A stretch of DNA of 64,000 bases from Mycolicibacterium goodii (lineage in GTDB: Bacteria; Actinomycetota; Actinomycetes; Mycobacteriales; Mycobacteriaceae): NCBI RefSeq assembly GCF_001187505.1, contig NZ_CP012150.1, forward strand, positions 2,728,001 through 2,792,000, written 5' to 3'. How positions within the stretch are numbered: position 1 is the stretch's first letter; every line of letters begins with the position of its first letter. Below, piece by piece: positions 44,482-53,989 of this stretch. Under the pieces are notes generated by a model, which was not told where the DNA came from, did not search any database, and worked only from the letters and a program-made list of their open reading frames with translations. The position numbers and the translations under genes were made by a program.

Positions 44482-46341
44482 TCACGCCTTGATCGTGGCC
44501 TCTTTGTCGATGACCTTGTTGACGTCGACCAGGGCCCCGAAGTCGCGGTACAGCGAGTCGGCGTTGATCTGCAGAACGTAGATGCCCGAGGGTGCCTCGA
44601 CCACCACGGTCTTCTGTGTGATGGCCCGGCGCTTGCCGTCCTTGAGATAGCTGCCACCCAGTTGCACCGACGGGAATCCGCTGAGATTGCTGCGTGTCAC
44701 CCCGCCGATCGGCTCCCATTCGGTGAGGTTCTGCAGCTCGTTGGGCGCGAACTCCAGCAGCTTGTTCGGGTCGACGTTGCCGTCGAGCTTGGAGATCAGC
44801 GAGATCACCGACGGCGGGTCGGTCGGCGACGCCGGATCGTTGACGATCGCCGAGTACGCCCAGGCCGGGGTGCGCGTGCCCGCGTCGGCCCACCCGGGCG
44901 GGGTGGGCATGGTCAACTCGGGCGTATTGGGATCGCCACGGTGCACCGGGGTTTCGGTGATCTTGTTGTCGCGGATGTAGTCGGCGATGGTGTAGGCGTG
45001 CTCGCCCGGCTTCTTGGGCGTCGTCGTCACCGGCGTCTCCGACGCGGTTTCCGACGTCTCGGTTGTGGCGGCCGCGCCCGCGGAACTGTCGTCGCCGCCG
45101 GACGTCACGGCCAGCGTGATACCACCCACAAGGATCACCGCGGCCCCGATCGCCGCCGCGGCGATGATCAGCTTGCGGCGGTCGCCGCCGGACTTGCGCG
45201 GAGGCGGGCTGTAGGAGACCGGAGGCGGGCCGAAATTCGACGGGGGAGGCGGTGGCGGCGGCGCCGGTGCGGGGACCGCGACGGGCTGCCTGCCGGACGG
45301 CTCGTCGGTGCCTCCGGCCCACGACGAGGTGAACACCGGCGGCTGGGAGGCGGTGGGCGCCTGCGGGTTCGACGGAGACAGCGGCGTCGGGGGCGTCGGC
45401 AGGCTCTGCGCCTTCAGCGGTGTGGTGGGCGGAGCGGTCTGCACCGTCGGAGTGATCACCGGCGGCGGGGCGGACGACGAGACCGGTGCGGCGGGCTCAC
45501 CACCCTTGTTGGCCTCGGCGAGCGCGACCGCGAAGTCGTGGCAGGTGTCGAAGCGATCCTTGGCGTCCTTGGCCAATGCCTTGGCCATCACCGAATCGAG
45601 TTTGGCGAGCTCGGATTTGGTGTCGCCCAGCTTCGGCGGCGGCGAGTTCAGGTGGTGGCTGATCACCACGGCCGGGTTGCTGTGCGAGAACGGCGGGCTG
45701 CCGGTCAACAACCGGTAGGCGGTGGCCGCCAACGAATACTGGTCGGCCCGGCCGTCGAGCGGCTGCCCCATCAGCTGTTCGGGCGACGTGTACGACATCG
45801 AGCCGACCGTGATGTTGGTGGACGTGAGCCCGTTGACGTCGTCGGTGCGGCGCGCGATGCCGAAGTCGGTGAGCATGATCCGCCGCTTGGTGCCCTGCTT
45901 GTCGGTCACCAGGATGTTGGCGGGTTTGACGTCGCGGTGCAGCAGTTGGCGCTGATGCGCGTAGTCGAGGGCGTCGCCGACGGCCGTGACGATCTCGACG
46001 ACGTCCTCGGCGGGCATGCCCTTGGGGTACTTGTCGTGCAGCAGGCGCGCCGCGTCGTGCCCGTCGACGTAGTCCATCGAGATCCACAGGCGGCCTTCGA
46101 ACTCGCCACGGTCGTGCACGCCGACGATGTGCGGGTGCCACAGCGTGGCCGCCATGTCGGCCTCACGGATGAACCGCTGCCGGAACTCGTAGTCCGCGCT
46201 GACGCCCGTCGGGAGCACCTTGAGGGCGTCTTCCCGCGGCAACCGCGGGTGCTTTGCCAAATACACTTCGCCCATGCCACCGGTGCCCACCAACCTGACG
46301 ATGGTGAACCCCGCGAAGACCTGACCGCTAGCCAACGGCAT
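44482..46341 (-). CDS. Transmembrane Ser/Thr protein kinase with extracellular LpqN-like domain
   Basis: The 619-aa protein begins [32 protein letters not shown]. Residues of about 10-275 form a Hanks-type kinase with Lys41, HRDVKPAN (Asp137), DFG (159-161) and [14 protein letters not shown] Pro-rich juxtamembrane linker (about 275-385) and one transmembrane helix (about 390-413) follow. The extracellular domain (about 444-615: [47 protein letters not shown]) matches the LpqN family. ATG 46341 begins the kinase domain; the upstream frame is noise. No counterpart lies between purH and Rv0958 in M. tuberculosis as far as I recall. The ligand is unknown. Confidence 0.92.
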   Translation of the reverse strand: MPLASGQVFAGFTIVRLVGTGGMGEVYLAKHPRLPREDALKVLPTGVSADYEFRQRFIREADMAATLWHPHIVGVHDRGEFEGRLWISMDYVDGHDAARLLHDKYPKGMPAEDVVEIVTAVGDALDYAHQRQLLHRDVKPANILVTDKQGTKRRIMLTDFGIARRTDDVNGLTSTNITVGSMSYTSPEQLMGQPLDGRADQYSLAATAYRLLTGSPPFSHSNPAVVISHHLNSPPPKLGDTKSELAKLDSVMAKALAKDAKDRFDTCHDFAVALAEANKGGEPAAPVSSSAPPPVITPTVQTAPPTTPLKAQSLPTPPTPLSPSNPQAPTASQPPVFTSSWAGGTDEPSGRQPVAVPAPAPPPPPPPSNFGPPPVSYSPPPRKSGGDRRKLIIAAAAIGAAVILVGGITLAVTSGGDDSSAGAAATTETSETASETPVTTTPKKPGEHAYTIADYIRDNKITETPVHRGDPNTPELTMPTPPGWADAGTRTPAWAYSAIVNDPASPTDPPSVISLISKLDGNVDPNKLLEFAPNELQNLTEWEPIGGVTRSNLSGFPSVQLGGSYLKDGKRRAITQKTVVVEAPSGIYVLQINADSLYRDFGALVDVNKVIDKEATIKA

Positions 46342-46454
46342 GGCCCGCAGACTACCGGTCGTGGGCCGCTCGCCACGACTTTGGCGGCCCCTGTGCGAGG
46401 GCGCGTCTGACGCGTACCCATGCCGTACCGCGTCGGGAGTCGTAGCTTGGAGTG

Positions 46455-47837
46455 GTGAGTCAACCGAAGGATCTGCCCCGCACGGTCGGTGAACTGCGCG
46501 CTTCCGGGCATCGCGAACGGGGCGTGAAAGCCGAAATACGGGAGAACCTGCTGGCCGCGCTGGCCGAACGCCGCGATATCTGGCCTGGGATTCTCGGTTT
46601 CGAGGACACCGTGATCCCGCAGCTCGAACGGGCCCTGATCGCCGGGCACGACGTCGTGCTGCTCGGTGAACGCGGTCAGGGTAAGACCAGGCTGCTGCGG
46701 GCGCTGACCGGCCTGCTCGACGAGTGGACACCCGTGATCGCCGGCGCCGAGCTGGGCGAGCATCCCTACAGCCCGATCACGCCCGAGTCGATCCGCCGCG
46801 CCGCCGACTCCGGTGATGACCTGCCGATCGAGTGGCGGCACCGCAGCGAGCGGTACACCGAGAAGCTCGCGACGCCCGACACCAGCGTCGCCGACCTGGT
46901 GGGCGACATCGACCCGATCAAGGTCGCCGAGGGGCGCAGTCTGGGTGACCCCGAAACGATCGCCTACGGGCTCATCCCGCGGGCGCACCGCGGCATCGTC
47001 GCGGTCAACGAGCTGCCCGACCTGGCCGAGCGGATCCAGGTGTCGATGCTCAACGTGATGGAGGAGCGCGACATCCAGGTGCGTGGCTACACGCTGCGTC
47101 TGCCGCTGGATGTGCTCGTGGTCGCCAGCGCCAACCCGGAGGACTACACCAACCGCGGGCGCATCATCACCCCGCTCAAGGACCGGTTCGGCGCCGAGAT
47201 CCGCACGCACTACCCGCTGGAGCTCGAGGCCGAGGTCGGGGTGATCCGCCAGGAGGCGCATCTGGCCGCCGAGGTGCCCGAGTACCTGCTCGCGGTGCTC
47301 GCCCGGTTTGCCCGGAATCTGCGTGAATCGAATTCGATCGACCAGCGTTCGGGTGTGTCGGCGCGGTTCGCGATCGCCGCGGCGGAGACCGTGGCCGCCT
47401 CCGCGCAGCACCGCGCGGCGATCCTCGGCGAGGACGATCCGGTGGCCCGGGTGGTGGACCTCGGGACCGTGATCGACGTGTTGCGCGGCAAACTGGAGTT
47501 CGAGACCGGCGAGGAGGGCCGCGAGCAGGCGGTGCTGGAGCACCTGCTGCGCCGCGCCACCGCCGACACCGCCCAGCGCCTGCTGGGCGGCATCGACGTC
47601 GGCCCGCTGGTGGTGGCGATCGAGGAGGGCTCCCCGGTGACCACCGGTGAGCGCGTCTCGGCCAAGGACGTGGTGGCGGCGCTGCCGGACCTGCCCGCCG
47701 TCGACGCCATCGCCCAGCGCCTCAACGCGGTCTCGGTGGGCCAGCGCGCCGCCGCGATCGAATTGGCGCTGGAGGCGTTGTATCTGGCGAAACGGATCGA
47801 CAAGGTGTCCGGGGAGGGCGAGACCGTCTATGGCTGA
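46455..47837 (+). CDS. MoxR/magnesium-chelatase-like AAA+ ATPase (Rv0958-like)
   Basis: The protein is about 460 aa with Walker [16 protein letters not shown], Walker B-like [13 protein letters not shown], sensor 1 [16 protein letters not shown] and the arginine-finger region [16 protein letters not shown]. It belongs to the MoxR/ChlI-like ATPases that work with a von Willebrand A partner to remodel or insert metals into proteins; the VWA partner is the next gene. The start is GTG 46455 ([22 protein letters not shown]); a GTG one codon earlier is equally open. It is divergent from the kinase gene by 113 bases. Confidence 0.92.
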   Translation: MSQPKDLPRTVGELRASGHRERGVKAEIRENLLAALAERRDIWPGILGFEDTVIPQLERALIAGHDVVLLGERGQGKTRLLRALTGLLDEWTPVIAGAELGEHPYSPITPESIRRAADSGDDLPIEWRHRSERYTEKLATPDTSVADLVGDIDPIKVAEGRSLGDPETIAYGLIPRAHRGIVAVNELPDLAERIQVSMLNVMEERDIQVRGYTLRLPLDVLVVASANPEDYTNRGRIITPLKDRFGAEIRTHYPLELEAEVGVIRQEAHLAAEVPEYLLAVLARFARNLRESNSIDQRSGVSARFAIAAAETVAASAQHRAAILGEDDPVARVVDLGTVIDVLRGKLEFETGEEGREQAVLEHLLRRATADTAQRLLGGIDVGPLVVAIEEGSPVTTGERVSAKDVVAALPDLPAVDAIAQRLNAVSVGQRAAAIELALEALYLAKRIDKVSGEGETVYG

Positions 47838-47842
47838 TCGAG

Positions 47843-49852
47843 ATGGCTGACAACGCCGCGGGCCGGGGTTCGCACGGCCACGGCCACACCTCGCGGTATT
47901 CGCGGTACACCGGCGGCCCCGATCCGCTGGCGCCGCCGATCGATCTGCGCGACGCGCTCGAGCAGATCGGCCAGAACGTCATGGAGGGCAGTTCACCGCG
48001 GCGGGCGCTGTCGGAGCTGATGCGCCGCGGCACCAAGAACATGCGCGGGGCCGACCGGCTCGCCGCCGAGGCCAACCGGCGCCGCCGGGAGCTGTTGCAG
48101 CGCAACAACCTCGACGGCACGCTGCAGGAGATCAAGAAGCTGCTCGACGAGGCCGTGCTGGCCGAGCGCAAGGAACTCGCCCGCGCGCTCGACGACGACG
48201 CGCGGTTCGGGGAACTGCAACTCGACGCGTTGTCGCCGTCACCGGCCAAGGCCGTGCAGGAACTCTCGGAGTACGACTGGCGTTCGCAGGAGGCCCGCGA
48301 AAAGTACGAGCAGATCAAGGATCTGCTGGGCCGCGAGATGCTCGACCAGCGTTTCGCCGGGATGAAGCAGGCGCTGGAGAACGCCACCGACGAGGACCGT
48401 CAGCGGGTCAACGACATGCTCGACGACCTCAACGACCTGCTGGACAAGCACGCGCAAGGGCAGGACACCCAGCAGGATTTCCAGGACTTCATGGACAAGC
48501 ACGGCGAGTTCTTCCCGGAGAACCCGCGCAACATCGACGAGCTGCTCGATTCGCTGGCCAAGCGGGCCGCGGCCGCCCAGCGGTTCCGCAACAGCCTGTC
48601 CGAGCAGCAGCGCGCCGAGCTGGATGCCCTGGCGCAGCAGGCCTTCGGTTCGCCGTCGTTGATGAACGCGCTGAACCGGCTCGACGCGCATCTGCAGGCC
48701 GCGCGGCCCGGTGAGGACTGGACCGGGTCGCAACGGTTCTCCGGTGACGATCCGCTGGGCATGGGGCAGGGCGCGCAGGCGCTCGCCGACATCGCCGAGC
48801 TGGAGCAGCTGGCCGACGCGTTGTCGCAGAGCTACGCCGGGGCGACGATGGACGACGTCGACCTGGACGCCCTGGCCCGCCAGCTCGGCGACCAGGCCGC
48901 GGTCGACGCCCGCACCCTCGCGGAGCTGGAGCGGGCCCTGGTGAATCAGGGCTTCCTGGACCGTGGTTCGGACGGGCAGTGGCGGCTGTCGCCCAAGGCG
49001 ATGCGTCAGCTCGGGCAGACGGCGTTGCGGGATGTGGCGCAACAACTTTCCGGTCGCCACGGCGAGCGGGACACCCGCCGCGCCGGTGCGGCCGGTGAGC
49101 TGACCGGGGCGACCCGGCCGTGGCAGTTCGGCGACACCGAACCGTGGAACGTCACCCGCACCGTCACCAATGCCGTTCTGCGCCAGGCCGGTACCGGTCT
49201 GGTGGAGCGGCCCATCCGGTTCGCGGTCGAGGACGTCGAGATCTCCGAGACCGAGACCCGCACCCAGGCCTGTGTGGCGCTGCTGGTCGACACGTCGTTC
49301 TCGATGGTGATGGAGAACCGCTGGCTGCCGATGAAGCGCACCGCGCTGGCGCTGCACCATCTGGTGTCCACCCGGTTCCGTTCGGATGCGTTGCAGATCA
49401 TCGCGTTCGGCCGCTATGCCCGCACCGTGAGCGCCGCCGAGCTGACCGCGCTGGAAGGCGTGTACGAGCAGGGCACCAACCTGCACCACGCGCTCGCGCT
49501 GGCGTCACGGCATCTGCGTCGTCACCCGAACGCGCAGCCGGTGGTGCTGGTCGTCACCGACGGTGAACCCACCGCGCACCTGGAGAACTTCCGCATCTCC
49601 GAAGACGAAGGCGCACAGGTGTTCTTCGACTACCCGCCGCATCCGCGGACCATCGCCCACACGGTGCGCGGGTTCGACGAGGTGGCCCGGCTGGGCGCGC
49701 AGGTGACGATCTTCCGGCTCGGCAGCGATCCGGGCCTGGCGCGGTTCATCGATCAGGTGGCCCGGCGCGTGCAGGGCCGGGTGGTGGTGCCCGACCTCGA
49801 CGGCCTCGGCGCCGCCGTGGTCGGTGACTATCTGCGCTCGCGCCGACGCTAG
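47843..49852 (+). CDS. VWA-domain protein partner of the MoxR-like ATPase (Rv0959-like)
   Basis: The 669-aa protein has a long helical, charged region (about 40-430; AEANRRRRELLQRNN, DLNDLLDKHAQGQD) and a C-terminal VWA domain. The metal-ion-dependent adhesion site begins ALLVDTSFSMVMENR (DxSxS) and continues with TNLHHALALA and VVTDGEPT. It starts 5 bases after the ATPase gene. MoxR/VWA pairs act as chaperone-like machines on metalloenzymes or complexes; the client here is unknown. The stop overlaps the convergent hydrolase gene by 4 bases. Confidence 0.9.
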   Translation: MADNAAGRGSHGHGHTSRYSRYTGGPDPLAPPIDLRDALEQIGQNVMEGSSPRRALSELMRRGTKNMRGADRLAAEANRRRRELLQRNNLDGTLQEIKKLLDEAVLAERKELARALDDDARFGELQLDALSPSPAKAVQELSEYDWRSQEAREKYEQIKDLLGREMLDQRFAGMKQALENATDEDRQRVNDMLDDLNDLLDKHAQGQDTQQDFQDFMDKHGEFFPENPRNIDELLDSLAKRAAAAQRFRNSLSEQQRAELDALAQQAFGSPSLMNALNRLDAHLQAARPGEDWTGSQRFSGDDPLGMGQGAQALADIAELEQLADALSQSYAGATMDDVDLDALARQLGDQAAVDARTLAELERALVNQGFLDRGSDGQWRLSPKAMRQLGQTALRDVAQQLSGRHGERDTRRAGAAGELTGATRPWQFGDTEPWNVTRTVTNAVLRQAGTGLVERPIRFAVEDVEISETETRTQACVALLVDTSFSMVMENRWLPMKRTALALHHLVSTRFRSDALQIIAFGRYARTVSAAELTALEGVYEQGTNLHHALALASRHLRRHPNAQPVVLVVTDGEPTAHLENFRISEDEGAQVFFDYPPHPRTIAHTVRGFDEVARLGAQVTIFRLGSDPGLARFIDQVARRVQGRVVVPDLDGLGAAVVGDYLRSRRR

Positions 49853-50673
49853 GTGCGGTTTGCGTCGAGGTCGACGCAGGTGCACATCTGGCCCAGCGGG
49901 GCGGTGCAGAGTCGGTCGCCGATGCCCGCGGCGTGGAATGCCGCGCGGGTGTCGGCGGGGCCCTGCCGGAAATGGCCCCACCCGTCCTGGTGGGCCACGA
50001 CGACATGCGGTGCGCCCAGTACCTCCGCGGCCGCGGCTGCGCGTTCGGCGGTGAGGCTCAGCGGCCGTCCGTCGAATTTGGCCGGGACGGAGGCCGATCC
50101 GGCGAACAGCACCGCGACGTCGATCTGACCGATACGTTCCCCGATCTCCCGGACGATCTGCACGGACGCGTTGTCCCCGCTGAGGTAGACCGTGGGGCTG
50201 CCCGGGGCGGTGACGACGAATCCGATGACCTCACAGTTGACGAAGCCCTCCTCGTTGAGTTCACCGTCGGCGGGGCCGTGGCGGGCCGGCACGGCGGTGA
50301 CCGCGAGCCCGTTGGGCGACTCCCAGCTTGTCCACGGCGCCAACGGCACCGACGGTGCGCCCAGTCGCGCGGTCGCGGTCGGGGTGGTCAACAGGACCGG
50401 TGCGCTGAGCGCGAACGCGCGGCCGGCGACGTCGAGGTTGTCCGGGTGCAGGTCATGGCTGACGAGTGCGACGTCGACTCCACCGAGGGCGGTCTGGTCG
50501 ACCGCAGGCCCGGCGGTCTTCTGCAGATACCCGTAGTCGGTCGGCGGATCGAAGGTCGGATCACAGATGAGCCGGTGCCCGCCGATGTCGACGACGGTGG
50601 TCGGCCCACCCAGTACCGCGACCCCGAACGAGGCGCGGTCCGCGGTGAGGGGCGTGTGTTCGCAAGCGGCCAT
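49849..50673 (-). CDS. Metallo-beta-lactamase-fold hydrolase (UlaG-like)
   Basis: The 274-aa protein has VDIGGHRLICDPTFDPP, the metal-binding SHDLHPDNLD (a variant of HxHxDH), VTAVPARHGPADG and TVYLSGDNA, the order seen in UlaG/YcbL-like metallo-hydrolases. Near the end VVVAHQDGWGHFRQ supplies a further His. It is probably a zinc or manganese hydrolase of an unknown substrate. The start ATG 50673 is plain. The gene is minus strand and separates the VWA gene from VapBC. Confidence 0.85.
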   Translation of the reverse strand: MAACEHTPLTADRASFGVAVLGGPTTVVDIGGHRLICDPTFDPPTDYGYLQKTAGPAVDQTALGGVDVALVSHDLHPDNLDVAGRAFALSAPVLLTTPTATARLGAPSVPLAPWTSWESPNGLAVTAVPARHGPADGELNEEGFVNCEVIGFVVTAPGSPTVYLSGDNASVQIVREIGERIGQIDVAVLFAGSASVPAKFDGRPLSLTAERAAAAAEVLGAPHVVVAHQDGWGHFRQGPADTRAAFHAAGIGDRLCTAPLGQMCTCVDLDANRT

Positions 50674-50880
50674 GGGGTTGATCCTTACCTACGACGGCGC
50701 CGAGATCGACGGTTTCGCGGGCCAAAGGAGCCGATCCAGCTTGCGCCGCGTCCCAAAACGCACGGTTCGCGTGTACGGCTTTACGATTGTGATTGGTGAA
50801 AAGCGTCGAACATGCCGATGCCGCGGGGCCGTGGCTGCCGGTCGGGCCCGGATACCGACGCGCGGTACTGTGAGGTGGCG

Positions 50881-51750
50881 GTGACCGTCGACGACGACCT
50901 CGACTCGCTCTACCGCCTGCGGCCGGAGGAATTCACCGCCCGGCGCAAGGAACTCGCGGCTGCGGCGCGCAAACGCGGTGACACCGAGGGCGCCAAGGTG
51001 ATCGCCGCGGCACGACGGCCGACGACCGCGGCGTGGGTGGTGAACATGCTCGCGTTGTCTGACGCGACGGTGGTGCCGAGATTGACCGAACTGCACGAAG
51101 CCCTACGCACCGCGCACACAGAGATGGAAGGACAACGGATCCGCGAACTGTCCACAGCACAGCGGAAACTCGTGCAAGAGCTCAGTCGCGACGGTTATGC
51201 GGCCGCCGGGCTGCCCGATCCCACGGCGGCGTTGCGGGACGACGTCACCGGCACGCTGCAGGCCGCGGTCGCCGATCCCGAGGTCGCGGCGCGGTTGGGC
51301 CGATTGTCCAAAGCCGAAGAGTGGTCCGGCTTCGGGGATTTCGGAGCATCCTCCGCGGTGGTCACTCAGACCCGGTCGGGTACCTCGTACGCCGCGTCAC
51401 GGACCACCCCACAACCGTCGACGAAGAAGCCGCCACGCTCCAACGCCGCCGCGGTCGAGGAGGCCCGGGGCAAACGCGACGCCGCCGAATCCGAGCTCAA
51501 AAAGGCGCGCGCCGCGCACGGCGACGCGCTCGCCGCCGTGGCCGAGCGCAAGGACAAGGTCGCGACAGCACGCAGGCGTTACGAGAAACAGCTCGAGGTT
51601 CTCGCCGCCGCCGAGCGTGATCTCGAGGCGGCCACCGCGCAGCTCGACGATGCGCAGCGGTCGGCCGACAGGCTGCAGAACAGCGTGCAAACCGCCGAAT
51701 CCGCGCTCAGGCAAGCGCAATCGCGTCTGGACCGACTCGCCGACGGTTGA
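50881..51750 (+). CDS. Coiled-coil protein of unknown function
   Basis: The 289-aa protein has a helical N-terminal half (YRLRPEEFTARRKELAAAARKRGD, AAWVVNMLALSD) and a low-complexity linker (about 160-195). The C-terminal half is a long Ala/Glu/Lys/Arg-rich coiled coil (about 200-285). The segment RRPTTAAWVVN is found in related actinobacterial proteins of unknown role. The start is GTG 50881 after GAGGTGG; the frame is open further upstream. No signal peptide or membrane segment is seen. Confidence 0.75.
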   Translation: MTVDDDLDSLYRLRPEEFTARRKELAAAARKRGDTEGAKVIAAARRPTTAAWVVNMLALSDATVVPRLTELHEALRTAHTEMEGQRIRELSTAQRKLVQELSRDGYAAAGLPDPTAALRDDVTGTLQAAVADPEVAARLGRLSKAEEWSGFGDFGASSAVVTQTRSGTSYAASRTTPQPSTKKPPRSNAAAVEEARGKRDAAESELKKARAAHGDALAAVAERKDKVATARRRYEKQLEVLAAAERDLEAATAQLDDAQRSADRLQNSVQTAESALRQAQSRLDRLADG

Positions 51751-51841
51751 TCCGTAGGCGGTGCGGCCCTTGAGCCGCCGAACCAGGGTGGAGACCGCCC
51801 AGCTGCGCCCGCCGGGTCTGGCGGAGGTCACCAACGCACAG

Positions 51842-51860
51842 GTAGCACAGGTGCTACATT
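51842..51860 (+). promoter_or_regulatory. VapB operator overlapping a leaderless promoter
   Basis: GTAGCAC-AG-GTGCTAC (51842-51857) is a perfect inverted repeat that overlaps the -10 element TACATT (51855-51860). The vapB ATG is at 51867, 6 bases after the -10, so the mRNA would begin at the start codon. This fits autorepression by the VapBC complex. Confidence 0.65.
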
Positions 51861-51866
51861 TGATGT

Positions 51867-52115
51867 ATGGAGAATGTGGGGTTACGCGAGCTCCGGCAGG
51901 ACGCCTCTGACCTGGTCAGACGCGTCGAGCAGGGCGAGGAGTTCACTATCACTGTTGCTGGGCGGCCGGCCGCCCGACTGGTGTCTGCAACGCCGCGGGC
52001 ATGGAGGACGTGGGCTGATGTTGCCGGTGTATTTCGCGGGCCCGCCGATCCGGACTGGGATGCCGACCGCGACACCATCGACCAGGAGCTGCGTGATCCA
52101 TGGGAGGCCCGATGA
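51867..52115 (+). CDS. vapB: Type II antitoxin, Phd/YefM fold (VapB)
   Basis: The 82-aa protein has the Phd/YefM signature VGLRELRQDASDLVRRVEQGEEFTITVAGRPAARLV (DNA binding and dimerisation, residues 4-39). An acidic C-terminal tail ending DQELRDPWEAR probably binds the toxin. It overlaps vapC by ATGA. The pair corresponds in position and type to Rv0959A/Rv0960 (VapBC9). Confidence 0.92.
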   Translation: MENVGLRELRQDASDLVRRVEQGEEFTITVAGRPAARLVSATPRAWRTWADVAGVFRGPADPDWDADRDTIDQELRDPWEAR

Positions 52116-52492
52116 GGGCGCTGCTCGACACCAGTGTCATCATCGCCACCGATGTCGGGCCCCTCGACGGGGAATTGGCAATCAGCGCGATCACTGTGGC
52201 GGAGATGCACTTTGGCGTCCTCGTCGCCAAGACACCCGAGGTACGGGCTGAGCGGCTACGTCGCCTGCTTGTGCTGCAGCGCACGTTTGACGCTCTGCCA
52301 GTGGACGATGCGGTGGCCGACAGCTATGGCCCTGTTGCGGCAGCGGTTACGCGAGCTGGCCGTCAGCCGCGGGCGCGGTCCATGGATCTACTCATCGCCG
52401 CGACTGCGCGCGCACACTCGGCCCGGCTGTATACCCGCAACGCTGCAGACTTTGCCGGTCTAGACGATCTTGTCGACGTAGTCGCCGTATAA
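52112..52492 (+). CDS. vapC: PIN-domain ribonuclease toxin (VapC)
   Basis: The 126-aa protein has the PIN acidic residues Asp6 (LLDTS), Glu31 (AEMHFG), Asp92 (SMDLLIAATA) and Asp113 (RNAADF). It should cut a specific RNA when freed from VapB; the target is unknown. ATG 52112 overlaps the vapB stop and follows GGGAGG; an in-frame ATG at 52100 would place the start inside that site. Confidence 0.92.
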   Translation: MRALLDTSVIIATDVGPLDGELAISAITVAEMHFGVLVAKTPEVRAERLRRLLVLQRTFDALPVDDAVADSYGPVAAAVTRAGRQPRARSMDLLIAATARAHSARLYTRNAADFAGLDDLVDVVAV

Positions 52493-52648
52493 CAGCACAC
52501 TCAGACGGTAGGTCAGGTCGTCGCTGTCGTCATAGAAGCTGAAATCGATGCTGCCCCAGGGTTGTGTGTTCGTCTCTACGGCAATGGCGGCCGGCACCCG
52601 AGGCTGCTGTCCCTGGGTTGGCGCCGCCGACAATGGCGCAGAAGAGGC
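52460..52648 (-). pseudogene. Remnant ORF in frame behind the MFS stop codon
   Basis: Directly after the TGA of the MFS gene (52649-52651) the same minus-strand frame stays open for 62 codons to TAG 52460-52462. The last 40 residues look like real protein (TQPWGSIDFSFYDDSDD, then LTYRLSVLLYGDYVDKIV), unlike chance GC-rich frames. There is no good start codon (only a TTG), and the end overlaps vapC. It is probably the C-terminal remnant of a lost gene. An alternative is a real extension of the MFS protein cut off by the TGA. The family is not recognised. Confidence 0.4.
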
Positions 52649-53989
52649 TCACAGGTGGACGTGGCGCAGATCCTTACTGATGTACGCGCCCGCGAACAGC
52701 AGTGCACCGCCGGCGACGAGGATGACCACCGGGGTGAGGTCGTAGTTCATCGTCTTCGCGAGCCACAGCATGTAATACGGGTAGAACGCAGGCAGTACAC
52801 TCGGCAGGCTGTAGGCGATGCCGTATCCGGACGACCGCACCTCGGTGGGGAACATCTCCATGATGTAGGCGGTGATCATGGCGAACACGATCAACCCGCC
52901 GACGATGGCGACCGCCGCACCGGCGATCACGAGCGGCGCACTCGAACTGTTGTTGATCGCCACGGCGAACGCGATGGGGCCGGGTATCAGGTTGAACAAC
53001 GCGATCGTCATGAACACCCGACGACGGCCGAATCGCTGCCCGGCGACACCCACCAACGGGAACAAGGCCATGCCGACGACCGCTGACACCAGCACCGTCG
53101 TGTTGATGATCTCGGCGGCGGTGCCGAGCCTTTTGAAGTGGCCGGAGAACACGCCGATGGTGCCGTCGAGGATGAGCCAGGCTCCGGTGGAGGTGATCGA
53201 GGCGACGGCGAAGTTGCGGAGGTTCTGCCCGCGCAGCAGGGTGCGCAAGGGGTTGCCGACATTGGAGGTCTTGGCCCACAGTTCGGACTCGGGCACCGAC
53301 CGCAGGTAATGCAGGAACACCATTCCCGAGATCACGAACCCGATCGCGAACGGAATCCGCCACCCCCACACGCTGTACGCCGAGTTGGAATCCCCGACCG
53401 GGAACACCCACAGAATCAGCATGGTGAGCACCGTGATGGAGCCAAGCGCGGCGGGGTAGCCGATGTTGAGCAGCGCACCGTACAGGCCACGGTGGCGGCG
53501 AGGTGCGTACTCCATCGCCAGCGGGTTGGCCGCGGTGTACTCCCCGCCCAGGAATACACCATCGACCAGGCGGAGGAAGATGAGCAAACCTGCCGCCCAC
53601 CAACCGATCGCTGAATACCCCGGCAGCAGCGTGATCAGGCCGGTACAGACGGTGAATCCGCCTGCCACCCAGACGGTGGTCTTGCGCCGGCCGATGCGGT
53701 CGCCGAGCACACCGAAGACGATGGATCCGAGTGGGCGACCGACGAGCGAGACCGCGAAAATCATCGCGGTCAGCGTGGCCGCCTCGGTGGTGCTTGCCGA
53801 TTCCGGCATGAAGAACGCGATGGCCGGTGCGAGCGCGATGACCGGAAGGTACACGTCGTACATGTCGACGAAGAACCCGGCGATGGCCGCGCGCAGGGCT
53901 CTGCGTCCCTTGGCGCGGTACGCCGGGTCGCTGGTCCGCAGCGCCTCGTGCTCCGAATATTGTTCCTGGACAGTGGTTTCAGAGGACAT
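52649..53989 (-). CDS. MFS transporter, metabolite:H+ symporter (MHS) type
   Basis: The 446-aa protein has 12 predicted helices. GVLGDRIGRRKTTVWVAGGFTVCTGLITLLPGY and LRLVDGVFLGGEYTAANPLAMEYAPRRHRGLYGALL are characteristic of the MHS/ShiA/ProP-like importers of organic acids. ATG 53989 lies within the 3' end of the nitrilase gene (11-base overlap). Coupling to a nitrilase suggests uptake of a nitrile or export/import of its acid product. Confidence 0.9.
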   Translation of the reverse strand: MSSETTVQEQYSEHEALRTSDPAYRAKGRRALRAAIAGFFVDMYDVYLPVIALAPAIAFFMPESASTTEAATLTAMIFAVSLVGRPLGSIVFGVLGDRIGRRKTTVWVAGGFTVCTGLITLLPGYSAIGWWAAGLLIFLRLVDGVFLGGEYTAANPLAMEYAPRRHRGLYGALLNIGYPAALGSITVLTMLILWVFPVGDSNSAYSVWGWRIPFAIGFVISGMVFLHYLRSVPESELWAKTSNVGNPLRTLLRGQNLRNFAVASITSTGAWLILDGTIGVFSGHFKRLGTAAEIINTTVLVSAVVGMALFPLVGVAGQRFGRRRVFMTIALFNLIPGPIAFAVAINNSSSAPLVIAGAAVAIVGGLIVFAMITAYIMEMFPTEVRSSGYGIAYSLPSVLPAFYPYYMLWLAKTMNYDLTPVVILVAGGALLFAGAYISKDLRHVHL

